From: LMUY01 sp965198565
Lineage (GTDB): Bacteria > Pseudomonadota > Alphaproteobacteria > Acetobacterales > Acetobacteraceae
Direction: 5' to 3'
NCBI GenBank assembly: GCA_965198565.1
Contig: OZ240665.1
Coordinates: 3,844,001 to 3,908,000, forward strand
Length of the DNA: 64,000 bases
Shown: positions 42,278 through 50,600 of the stretch, one piece after another
Layout: every line of letters starts with the position of its first letter
Position numbering within the stretch: the first letter of the stretch is position 1
Translations under genes and position numbers: made by a program
The notes under the pieces: model-generated
Seen by the model: the letters and a program-made list of their open reading frames with translations, nothing else
Told to the model about the DNA's origin: nothing
Database searches by the model: none

Positions 42278-43450
42278 TCAGGCGGCGAGGGCCCGCTTGG
42301 CCGCGCTGGCAAGGTAGCGCGCCGCGGCCGGCAAGATGGCGTCGTTGAAGTCGTAGTTGGGGTTGTGCAGCTCCCGGCCGCCGTCGGACGGGCCATTGCC
42401 GATCCACACGAACGCGCCCGGGCGCTCCAGCAGGTATTCGCCGAAATCCTCGCTCGCCATCGAGGGCGGCACGTCGCGCAGCACGGCCAACCCGACCGCC
42501 TCCGCCGCCTGCACCGCGAGCGCCGCCTCTTCCACCGAGTTCGCGGTCCGGACCACGCCGGTGGTGAGTTCCACCGTCGCGTCGACGCCGAACGTCGCCG
42601 CCACGCCCGCCGCCACGCGCCGGATGGCGGCCTCGACCTGCGCATGCACGGCCGGCTTGTGGCTCCGGAAGGTGCCCTGCATCGTCACCCGGCTCGGGAT
42701 CTGGTTGCTCGCCACCCCGCCATCGATGGTGCACATCGAGATCACGGCCGTCTCGAGCGGATCGATCGTGCGGGACACGATGGACTGCAGCGCCACGATC
42801 ACGTGGGCCGCGGCGAGCATCGGGTCGCGGGTGAGGTGGGGCATGGCGGCGTGGCCGGCATGGCCGTCCAGCGTGATGCGGACGCGGGCGCCCTGGGCCA
42901 TCACCGGGCCGAAATGCACCGCCACGTCGCCGGCGGGCAGGCCCGGCATGTTGTGGTAGCCGAAGATGCGCTCCATCGGGAAGCGCTCGAGCAGCCCGTC
43001 CTGCAGCATCGCCTTGGCGCCGCCATAGCCCTCCTCGGCCGGCTGGAACACGAGCTGGATGGTGCCGGCCCAGTCCGTCTCCTGCACCAGCAGGGCCGCG
43101 GCGCCCAGCAGGCTCACGGTGTGGCCGTCATGCCCGCAGGCATGCATCACGCCGGGTTTGCCGGAGCTGTAGGCGACGCCGGTCTGTTCCTCGATCGGCA
43201 GCGCGTCCATGTCCGCCCGCAGACCGACGCTGCGGTTGGAGGCGCCGCGCCGCAAGGTGGCCACCACGCCGTGGCCGCCCACCCCCGTGCTGTGCTCGAT
43301 GCCCAGCTCGGTCAGCCGGGTGGCCACGAAGGCGGCGGTGGCGCTCTCGTGCAGCGACAGCTCGGGATTGGCGTGGAGATGGCGGCGCCAGCCGGTGAGC
43401 TGGGCGGCGAGGGCGGGGTCGATCGCGGGAGCGGCGGCTGGTTTGATCAT
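42278..43450 (-). CDS. M20 family amidohydrolase (N-acyl amino acid / hippurate hydrolase type)
   Basis: A 390-residue dizinc amidohydrolase of the M20D group. ASNRSVGLRADMDALPIEEQ contains the first metal ligand region, VMHACGHDGHTVSLLGAA the His/Asp pair, and VFQPAEEGYGGAKAMLQDGL the catalytic Glu and ligand Glu. YHNMPGLPAGDVAVHFGPVM and the C-terminal MASEDFGEYLLERPGAFVWI (last His/Glu) complete the family pattern. It should release amino acids from N-acyl forms. Its ATG overlaps the stop of the GSR histidine kinase (ATGA), so it is co-translated with the stress module. Confidence 0.9.
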   Translation of the reverse strand: MIKPAAAPAIDPALAAQLTGWRRHLHANPELSLHESATAAFVATRLTELGIEHSTGVGGHGVVATLRRGASNRSVGLRADMDALPIEEQTGVAYSSGKPGVMHACGHDGHTVSLLGAAALLVQETDWAGTIQLVFQPAEEGYGGAKAMLQDGLLERFPMERIFGYHNMPGLPAGDVAVHFGPVMAQGARVRITLDGHAGHAAMPHLTRDPMLAAAHVIVALQSIVSRTIDPLETAVISMCTIDGGVASNQIPSRVTMQGTFRSHKPAVHAQVEAAIRRVAAGVAATFGVDATVELTTGVVRTANSVEEAALAVQAAEAVGLAVLRDVPPSMASEDFGEYLLERPGAFVWIGNGPSDGGRELHNPNYDFNDAILPAAARYLASAAKRALAA

Positions 43451-45234
43451 GCCTTACTCTCTCCCGGCGAGAGCGCAGCGTCCAGAGCGTCCGAGCGGAT
43501 GCGCTGGCTCGGCTGCCGCCGCGGCACCCGCATCGCGTAGCGCGTGCCGCTGCCTTGGGTGACGTCGAGGGTGGCGCCCAATTGCTGGCTGAAGCCGCGG
43601 ATCAGCCGCAGCCCGATGCCGTTGCGTTCTCCGGGGCGTTCTCCGGGGCGTTCTCCGGGGCGTTCTCCGGGGCGTTCTCCGGGGCGCTCGCCGGGGCGCT
43701 CGCCGGGGCGTTCCATCTTGCCGGCGCTGTCGATGCCTACGCCGTCGTCGCTGATCTCGAGCACGAGTTCGGTCTCCCATTGCGTCAGGCTGACCCTGAT
43801 CATGCCCGCGCGCCCGTTCGGGAAGGCGTATTTGACCGAGTTGGTCACGATTTCCGTCACGATGAGCGCCATCGGCACCGCCTCGTCGCTCGACAGCCGC
43901 AGTTCCGGCGCTTCGATCAGCAGCTTGATCCGCTCGCCCTCGGTCTCTCCCAGCGCCTGGAACAACTGGTCGCACAGCTCGACCAGGAACGAGCGCATGT
44001 TGATCATGTGCAGCTCGCCGTCGGCGTAGAGGTGCCGGTGCAGCGTGGCGAGGGCGCGGACCCGGTCCCGCGCGGCCTGGAACTCGGCGCGCGCCTCCGG
44101 CACCCGGATGCGGCTGGCCTGTAGATTGAGCAGGCTGGCGACGATCTGCAGGTTGTTCTTGACCCGGTGATGCACCTCCATCACCAGCAGCGTCTGCTGC
44201 TCCTGCGCGCGCTGGAGCAGGGCTTCCTTGTTGCGCAAGCCCGTGGTCGCCTCGGCGAAGGAGCTGGCCAGTTGCTTCACCTCGTCGGGGGCGCCGGCCA
44301 GGTTGCCGGGGGCGAACACGTCCCCGGCGCGCCAGCGGTGCACGCTGTCGCTCAACCGCCGCAGCGGGGCGCCGAACGCCACGTCGGCCGCGAACACGAC
44401 CCCGGTCAATCCGGCCAGCAGCAGCACCGCCAACTCCAGGGACCGCACGATGAAGATGCGGATGGCGCCGCGGTATTCCGGTGCGGCATCGAGTGCCACG
44501 ATGAGCTTCCAGCCGCCAGCGATGTCGGACGCCGCATAGGCGTAGCGGTGCCCGGACGCCGACATGCCGCGGACGAGCTGCGGCCCCGCCAACAGGCTGG
44601 CCATGATCGAAAGGGTGGGCAGCGCGTCCGCCTCGTCGCCGACGGAGGAAGCGACCCGGCGCTCGTCGTCGAGTAGCCAGGCGGCGCCATGCAAGCCGCT
44701 CCAACCCGCCGACAGTGCCGTCGCGAGCCAGGTGGAGGGCAGCACCTTGGCCGCGACCCCGCCGCTGCCATCCGCCACCGCCACGACGCAAGGGCCGCTT
44801 GGCGCCAGGAAAGCGAGGACGAAGGGCGCGCCCACTCTCGCCCGATCCACCCAGGAGCCCAGCGGCAAAGCCATGGCCGTCAAGAGATCGCATCGGGGAT
44901 GGCCGTCGGTCCCAGCCAGTAAGAGCCGGACATGCGGTGAGGCGCTTGGGTGCGAGCCGCTTGCGCCCGAGCAGGAGGTGGCCGCCATTCGGGCGGAGTC
45001 GAGCAGCGCAGCGCCGGCGCTGGTGGCGATTTGGCCGCGCAACTCGGCCAGGACCTGGCCTTCAACCATCGCCGTCCGCTGCTCGGCCTGTTTGTTGGCG
45101 CCCTGATAGTCCTGCCACACGATGGTCGCCGCCATGAGCGCGATGGGCAGTGCTGCCAAGGCGCCGAGCACCAGCAGTCGGCTTCTGGTCTGGCCCGCTC
45201 GCGACCACCCAAGCGGCAGCCGCGGCAGCCTCAC
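43447..45234 (-). CDS. sensor histidine kinase of the GSR locus (HWE/HisKA_2 type) with (RPGE)7 insertion
   Basis: A 595-residue membrane kinase that is expected to phosphorylate PhyR. Helix 1 is at about 18-41, an extracytoplasmic sensor at 42-258, helix 2 at about 259-283, and a HAMP-like linker to about 335. The dimerisation/H box VMEVHHRVKNNLQIVASLLN has the likely phospho-acceptor His356. The N box is MALIVTEIVTNSVKYAFPNG (about 455-474), G1 is EISDDGVGI (about 493-501) and G2 is NGIGLRLIRGFSQQ. Between G1 and G2 (residues 509-536, the ATP lid) lie seven RPGE units. The GTG start at 45234 overlaps the nepR stop (GTGA). Confidence 0.9.
   Translation of the reverse strand: MRLPRLPLGWSRAGQTRSRLLVLGALAALPIALMAATIVWQDYQGANKQAEQRTAMVEGQVLAELRGQIATSAGAALLDSARMAATSCSGASGSHPSASPHVRLLLAGTDGHPRCDLLTAMALPLGSWVDRARVGAPFVLAFLAPSGPCVVAVADGSGGVAAKVLPSTWLATALSAGWSGLHGAAWLLDDERRVASSVGDEADALPTLSIMASLLAGPQLVRGMSASGHRYAYAASDIAGGWKLIVALDAAPEYRGAIRIFIVRSLELAVLLLAGLTGVVFAADVAFGAPLRRLSDSVHRWRAGDVFAPGNLAGAPDEVKQLASSFAEATTGLRNKEALLQRAQEQQTLLVMEVHHRVKNNLQIVASLLNLQASRIRVPEARAEFQAARDRVRALATLHRHLYADGELHMINMRSFLVELCDQLFQALGETEGERIKLLIEAPELRLSSDEAVPMALIVTEIVTNSVKYAFPNGRAGMIRVSLTQWETELVLEISDDGVGIDSAGKMERPGERPGERPGERPGERPGERPGERPGERNGIGLRLIRGFSQQLGATLDVTQGSGTRYAMRVPRRQPSQRIRSDALDAALSPGESKA
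43625..43708. repeat. 12-bp tandem repeat x 7 inside the kinase gene
   Basis: Five units of CGTTCTCCGGGG (43625-43684) are followed by two of CGCTCGCCGGGG (43685-43708). Each unit is four codons, so copy-number change stays in frame and adds or removes RPGE. The two variant units differ at two silent or near-silent positions, suggesting at least two rounds of expansion. Confidence 0.97.
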
Positions 45235-45416
45235 TTGTTTTTGTCGTCTTCGATCAGCTTCAACAAGTCTTCGGGAATCGGCTCGTTGGCCACGTCGTCA
45301 TAAATCTGGTGCAAGCCCCGGTTCAGCCAGATGTCGAAGGCCTTGGACTTGGGATCGACCGGGTTATCGCCCTTCCCTGAGTTCGAGCTTTTGCCTCTCA
45401 TATCCGGATGCTTCAC
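45231..45416 (-). CDS. nepR: anti-sigma factor NepR
   Basis: A 61-residue soluble protein matching NepR. The N-terminus is polar and disordered (MRGKSSNSGKGDNPVDPKSK); two helices follow, KAFDIWLNRGLHQIYDDVAN and PIPEDLLKLIEDDKNK, the core that wraps around EcfG or the PhyR sigma-like domain. It holds the EcfG sigma factors inactive until phosphorylated PhyR binds it. The GTG at 45416 is used; a Met five codons later is the alternative. It lies between ecfG (84 bp upstream) and the kinase (overlap), in one minus-strand run. Confidence 0.93.
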   Translation of the reverse strand: MKHPDMRGKSSNSGKGDNPVDPKSKAFDIWLNRGLHQIYDDVANEPIPEDLLKLIEDDKNK

Positions 45417-45436
45417 ACCACCATGCCCCGGACATA

Positions 45437-45461
45437 GGAACCGGCCACGTGATGGCCGGTT
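45437..45461. promoter_or_regulatory. palindrome between ecfG and nepR, overlapping a GGAAC-N16-GGTT pattern
   Basis: AACCGGCCA (45439-45447) and TGGCCGGTT (45453-45461) form a perfect 9-bp stem. Read on the plus strand, GGAAC (45437-45441), 16 nt and GGTT (45458-45461) resemble an EcfG promoter pointing into the 3' end of ecfG (antisense). It could be an ecfG-nepR processing or attenuation hairpin. The promoter reading is weak. Confidence 0.35.
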
Positions 45462-45500
45462 GCATAAACAAAAGGCAATACCGCGAGAACGGCGGAATAA

Positions 45501-46070
45501 TCAGGTTGCCAGGTTGTCGTCACCCGATAGTGGCCCCTGCGACAGCAGCATCGTGCGGTCGATCTTGCGGGTCGAACGGCCGGTGTCCTTTTCCTCGCCC
45601 ATCAGCCAGGCCTCGAGCTGCCGCCGCGCCCGGAACACCCGGCTCTTGGCGGTGCCGACCGCGCAGCCGGTGGCTTCCGCCAGCGCCTCGTAGCTCATGC
45701 CGTGCACCACCACCATCACCAGCGCCTCGCGTTGGTCGGACGGCAGGCGGTTCATCGCCACGCCCAGCTCCTTCAGGGCGAGCCGGTCCTCATGGGGGGC
45801 ATCGGTGGCGAACACCGACTGCGGCACGTCGTCGATGTCGGTGGTGTCGCGGCGCTTGCGCAGGTTCGAGATGAACCGGTTGCGCAAGATGCGGTGCATC
45901 CAGGCGGCGAAATTGGTCCCGGGGATGAAAGTCGTGTGCGCCGAGAGGGCGTTGCACACCGCGTCCTGCACCAGGTCCTCGGCCGCGGCCCGGTTGCGTG
46001 TCAGCGCGAGCGCCTGGACACGAAGCTTGGGAAGGATCGTGATAACCTGGTCGTGGAACGTGTTGGTCAT
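45501..46070 (-). CDS. ecfG: ECF sigma factor, EcfG family (general stress response), copy 1
   Basis: A 189-residue sigma factor. Region 2 is LRVQALALTRNRAAAEDLVQ, DAVCNALSAHTTFIPGTNFA and AWMHRILRNRFISNLRKRRD. Region 4 is LPSDQREALVMVVVHGMSYE followed by ALAEATGCAVGTAKSRVFRA. Unlike many ECFs it has a conserved EcfG-style linker (DDVPQSVFATDAPHEDRLAL). A GGAG site precedes the ATG at 46070. NepR follows it, the standard ecfG/nepR pairing. It recognises GGAAC-N16/17-CGTT promoters when released. Confidence 0.92.
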   Translation of the reverse strand: MTNTFHDQVITILPKLRVQALALTRNRAAAEDLVQDAVCNALSAHTTFIPGTNFAAWMHRILRNRFISNLRKRRDTTDIDDVPQSVFATDAPHEDRLALKELGVAMNRLPSDQREALVMVVVHGMSYEALAEATGCAVGTAKSRVFRARRQLEAWLMGEEKDTGRSTRKIDRTMLLSQGPLSGDDNLAT

Positions 46071-46244
46071 GGGTTCGTTCTCCGTCACTTCAGCCGACCA
46101 ATGACGCAGGCACGGCAAACGCTGCATCCGTTGCAACACGAAAACGCGAGGCGCTGGAAGGAACCGGCGCCGCCCGTTGCCCGGTGGCAAACCGCCGCTA
46201 GGCTGCGCCGGCATGGCCCTCCCCCCCCGCCCCGCCCAGCCTGG

Positions 46245-46808
46245 CTATAAGGCCGCGTCTTCCGGCGTGAGGATTCGCGCCAGTTGGGTGCGGGCGCGGG
46301 ACACGCGTGCCCGCATGGTGCCGACCGGCACGCCGCAGATCGCCGCCGCCTCCTCGTGGGTCAGCTCTTGAGCCCCGACCAGCACCAGCGCCTCCCGCAG
46401 CAAGGGCGGCAGTTGCCAGAGCTGCCGTTGCAGGTCGCGCACCTCGCTTTGGTCGGCTTGGCGGCCCGGCACGGCTTCTTCGAGCGGGCCATGCGCGCCG
46501 AGGGCAGCGATTTCCCGCTGCCGGCGCCGGGTCTGTTCGAAGAAGAGGTTGCGCAGGATGGTGAACAGCCAGGCCTTGAGGTTGCTGCCGGGCTGGAACT
46601 GGTCCAGCGCGCCCAGGGCACGGACCAGCGTGTCCTGCACCAGGTCGTCGGCGACGGCGCGGTCGCGGGCCAGGAAGCGGGCGAAGGCACGCAGGTCCGG
46701 CAGCAGGGCCAGCAGGCTGCCGCGCAGCGCCTCGCCACAGTCACGGCTGCCGTCATGCACGGCTGGGTTGGCGCAGGTGATCTGGGTCAAACGCCGGTAC
46801 TGCTGCAT
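46245..46808 (-). CDS. ECF sigma factor, EcfG-like, copy 2
   Basis: A 187-residue second EcfG-like sigma factor encoded immediately upstream of the first, same strand. Region 2 is LPDLRAFARFLARDRAVADD, LVQDTLVRALGALDQFQPGS and NLKAWLFTILRNLFFEQTRR. Region 4 is LPPLLREALVLVGAQELTHE and AAAICGVPVGTMRARVSRAR. Its region 2 looks closer to the classical EcfG consensus than copy 1. The start is taken as ATG 46808; a TTG at 46850 with GGGGAG downstream is possible. It diverges from phyR, only 56 bp away. Confidence 0.88.
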   Translation of the reverse strand: MQQYRRLTQITCANPAVHDGSRDCGEALRGSLLALLPDLRAFARFLARDRAVADDLVQDTLVRALGALDQFQPGSNLKAWLFTILRNLFFEQTRRRQREIAALGAHGPLEEAVPGRQADQSEVRDLQRQLWQLPPLLREALVLVGAQELTHEEAAAICGVPVGTMRARVSRARTQLARILTPEDAAL

Positions 46809-46864
46809 GTCATCGACGGCCGGTATTCCCCGCTCCCCTGCCGCCGGCAAGTAGAGGTTTCGTT

Positions 46865-47596
46865 ATGACCAGTTTTCGCCGCGAGGACCTGCTTCGCGCC
46901 CTGCCCTATGGCCGGCGCTTCGCCCGTGCGTTGGCGGGCAGCCAGGCCCGTGGCGACGCGCTGGTGGCCGACGCCGTGCGCCACGTGCTGTCCGGCGCCT
47001 CCGGGCAGTCCGAGCCCCGCATGGCGCTCTACGAAGGCATCCTGGGCGTGGCGCCGGCCGGGGCGGCCGAACCGCACTTGATGTCCGCCCAGCAGCGCCA
47101 CCTGGTGCTGCTCACCTCGCTCGAGGAGGTGCCGCTGCACGCGGCGGCCGCCCTGGTCGGCACCGACCCGGCCAGCGCCGAGGCCATGCTGGCCGCCGCC
47201 CGCGACCACCTCCGCACCGCCGCCGCCACCGACGTGCTGATCATCGAAGACGAGCCGATCATCGCCATGGACATCGAGGAGCTGGTGCTCGGCTGCGGCC
47301 ACCGCGTGGTGGGCGTCGCCGCCACCGAGGCCGATGCGGTGGAGATCGCGCGCCTGCATCGCCCCGGCCTGATCCTGGCCGACATCAACCTGGGCGCGGG
47401 CGGCGACGGCACTTCGGCGGTGGCGCGCATCATCCGCAGCCACTATGCTCCCGTCATCTTCGTCACCGCCTACCCGGAACGTCTGTTGACTGGAGACGCG
47501 CTGGAGCCGGCCTTCGTCATCACCAAGCCGTTCGAACCGCTGACCCTTGCCATTGCCACCTATCAGGCGGTGACCGGGGGCGTCCGGCTCGACTGA
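46865..47596 (+). CDS. phyR: general stress response regulator PhyR
   Basis: A 243-residue response regulator with the unusual order sigma-like domain then receiver. Residues 1-115 are an EcfG mimic that sequesters NepR (RALPYGRRFARALAGSQARG, MSAQQRHLVLLTSLEEVPLH). The receiver (about 121-243) has acidic pocket Glu128-Asp129 in LIIEDEPIIAMDIEELV, phospho-acceptor Asp173 in LILADINLGAGGDGTS, Thr201 in VIFVTAYPE and Lys221 in ITKPFEP, all intact. Phosphorylation would open the domains and release EcfG from NepR. It is divergent from the sigma/nepR/kinase run, the canonical locus layout. Confidence 0.97.
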   Translation: MTSFRREDLLRALPYGRRFARALAGSQARGDALVADAVRHVLSGASGQSEPRMALYEGILGVAPAGAAEPHLMSAQQRHLVLLTSLEEVPLHAAAALVGTDPASAEAMLAAARDHLRTAAATDVLIIEDEPIIAMDIEELVLGCGHRVVGVAATEADAVEIARLHRPGLILADINLGAGGDGTSAVARIIRSHYAPVIFVTAYPERLLTGDALEPAFVITKPFEPLTLAIATYQAVTGGVRLD

Positions 47597-47600
47597 TTGG

Positions 47601-47625
47601 GGAACTGGTCTCCTCCCGAAGCGTC
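47601..47625 (+). promoter_or_regulatory. EcfG-like promoter ahead of the glgE operon
   Basis: GGAAC (47601-47605), a 16-nt spacer and CGTC (47622-47625) match the EcfG consensus with one mismatch in the -10. The -10 element ends about 40 bp before the glgE ATG, within the 69-bp gap after phyR. It links the glucan/trehalose operon to the stress response by inference. Confidence 0.45.
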
Positions 47626-47665
47626 TCACCTCCCGCTTTCCGCGCTGTACAGGGCCTGAGCCAGC

Positions 47666-50600
47666 ATGAACGCAATCGACAAGGCGACCACCGGGCGCGA
47701 TTCCGCCACCGGACTTGGCTCGGACAACGCTCCTGCAGCTAACGCGCGGGCAGATCGGGCGCGCATCCGCTATGTCGACTTCCTGGCCGCCGGGTTCGAC
47801 ACCGCCTTCGCCCAGACGGCGCGGCTCGGTTTCACCGCCATCCTGATCCCGCCCCCGTGGCGGCCAGGCGCCGCCGGGGACCGGTTCGCGCCCGCGAGCC
47901 TGGACGACCTGCATCCGGCGCTCGGCGGCGACATTGCGGCCACCGGGCTCGAGCGCCTGGCCCGGCAGGCACGCGGCCATGGGCTGGACCTGTTGCTCGA
48001 CCTGCCGGTGGCGTCGCTGGCGGTGGACTTCGAGGGCAGCGCGCCGGCTTTCGCGCCCACCCTCCACGCCGACCCGCTCGACCCGCGCCACAATAGTCCC
48101 GGCCACGCCCGCATGCCGGTGGACAAGCCCGCAGTCGGCGCCTGGTGGGGCCGTTCCATCGCGCGCTTCGTGGCGGCGGGTGTCGCCGGCTTTCGCGTGC
48201 TGGGCCTGGCCGACGCGCCGGACGCGTTCGCGCCGCTACGGGACGCCGTGCCTGCGGCCACCCTGATCGCCTGGACGCCGGGAGTGCCGCGCGAGGCCTA
48301 TGCCGCCCTGGCCGGCGCCGACTATCTGGTGCCGTCGCTGCCGTGGTGGGATGGCCAGGCGGACTGGTTCTGGGACGAGTGCAGCGCGTTGCGCCGGGTC
48401 GGTTCGCTGCTGGCCTGCCCGGAAGCACCGTTCGGCACCCGCGTGGCCGCGACCGTGCACGACCCGGCGCGCCTGGCCGCGACCTTGCGCCGGGCGGCGG
48501 GCCTGGCCAGCGTGTTCGGCGATGGCTGGCTGGTGCCCGCCGGGTTCGAGACCGGCGCGCGCCGCACCATGGACCCGCAGGGCCGCGGCAGCGCCGCCGT
48601 GGATGGCGCGCCGGTCTATGTCGACCTGGCGGCGATGAACGCCTCGCTGGCCCGCGGCGAGAGCCTGCCGGGGGGGCTGCAGGCGCTCACCGGGACCGCC
48701 GGCACGCCCATGGCGGTGCTGCAGACCGACGCCGCCGACAGCCGCTTCGCCACCACCGCCCGGCTGGCGCTGCTCAACACGGACGTGGCGCGCGCCCGCA
48801 GCATCGACCCGGCGGCCTTCCTGCCCGCGGTGGATGGGTCATTCACCCCGTTCCAGCACGACGCGCTGCCGCCGCTGGTGCCCGGCACCAAGCTCACCCT
48901 GGCGCCGGGCGAGCTGTACCTGTTCCACGCCACCGCGGTGAAACCCCAGCCCGACGCCAGCCCGCTCGACGCCGACGCCGCCCAGCGGGCCGCCGAGAGC
49001 CCGCGGGTGGCGATCGAAGCCGTGTCCCCCTGCGTCGACGACGGCTCGTTCCCGGTCAAGCGCGTGGTGGGCGAGGTGGTGAGCGTGACCGCCGACGTGA
49101 TCTGCGATGGGCACGACAAGATCGCCGCCGTGCTGCGCTGGCACGAACCCGGCGATGGCGGCACCCACGAGGTGCGCATGCTCCCGCTCGGCAACGACCG
49201 CTACGGCGCGGACCTGCCGCTCACCCGGCTCGGCGCCTACGAGTTCAGCGTCGAGGCGTGGCGCGACGCGTTCGCCTCGTTCAAGGACGAGCTGGCCAAG
49301 AAGCAGGCCGCCGGCAACGACGTCCATCTCGAGCTGCAGGAGGGCGTGGCCTTGCTCACCCGGGCCGCCGCGCACGCGAAAGCAGGCGTTGCCGCCAGCG
49401 TGCAGCAGGCTGCCGAGCTGCTGGCCGCGGCGACCGACGAGGTGCGGCTGCAGACCTTCCTCTCGCCCGAGCTCACCACGCTGATGCAGGCCGCGGACGA
49501 CCGGCCGCGCGCCGCCAGCCTGCCGCGGCCGGTGCGGCTCGACGCCGAGCGCACTGGCGCCGGGTTCGCCGCCTGGTACGAGGTGTTCCCGCGTTCGATG
49601 AGCGACGATCCGAACCGCCACGGCACCTTCGCCGACGTGGAGCGGCACCTGCCGCGCATCCGCGCCATGGGGTTCGACGTGCTGTATTTCCCCCCGCTCT
49701 CGCCGATTGGCCGAGTGAACCGCAAAGGCCGCAACAACACGCTGACCCCGACCGAGGACGACGTCGGCAGCCCCTACGCCATCGGGTCGGCGGAAGGCGG
49801 GCACGACGCGATCCATCCCGCGCTGGGCTCGGCGGAGGATTTCCGCCACCTGGTGGCCGCGGCGGCCGAGCACGGCATCGAACTGGCGATCGACTTCGCC
49901 ATCCAGTGCTCGCCCGACCACCCGTGGCTGAAGCAGCACCGCGAGTGGTTCGATTGGCGGCCCGACGGCTCGATCAAATACGCCGAGAACCCGCCGAAGA
50001 AATACCAGGACATCGTCAACGTCGACTTCTACGCCGAGGGGTCGATCCCGAGCCTCTGGGTGGCGCTCGCCGAGGCGGTGATGTTCTGGTGCAAGCTGGG
50101 CGTGCGGCTGATCCGGGTGGACAACCCGCACACCAAGCCGCTGCCGTTCTGGCGCTGGATGATTGCCGCCGTGCGCGAGCGCCACCCGGACGCGGTATTC
50201 CTCGCCGAGGCGTTCACCCGCCCGAAGGTGATGTATCGCCTCGCCAAGGCCGGGTTCAGCCAGTCCTACAGCTACTTCACCTGGCGTGAGACCAAGCGCG
50301 ACATGGAGCAATATCTGACCGAGCTGGCCGAGCCCGGCCCGCGCGACTTCTTCCGCCCGCATTTCTTCGTTAATACGCCGGATATCAACCCGGTCTATTT
50401 GCAGAACGCGGGGCGTTCGGCCTATTTGATCCGTGCTGCGCTGGCGGCGACACTCTCCGGGCTCTGGGGCGTGTATAACGGCTTCGAACTCTGTGAGGGC
50501 ACGCCGTTGCCGGGCCGCGAGGAATATCTCGACAGCGAGAAATACCAGATCCGCGCCTGGGATTGGGAGCGGCCGGGCAACATCGTGCCCGAGATCACGG

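Noticed and set aside
46148..46167. GGAAC...CGTT upstream of ecfG copy 1
   Set aside because: The spacer is only about 10 nt and it faces the wrong direction for ecfG.
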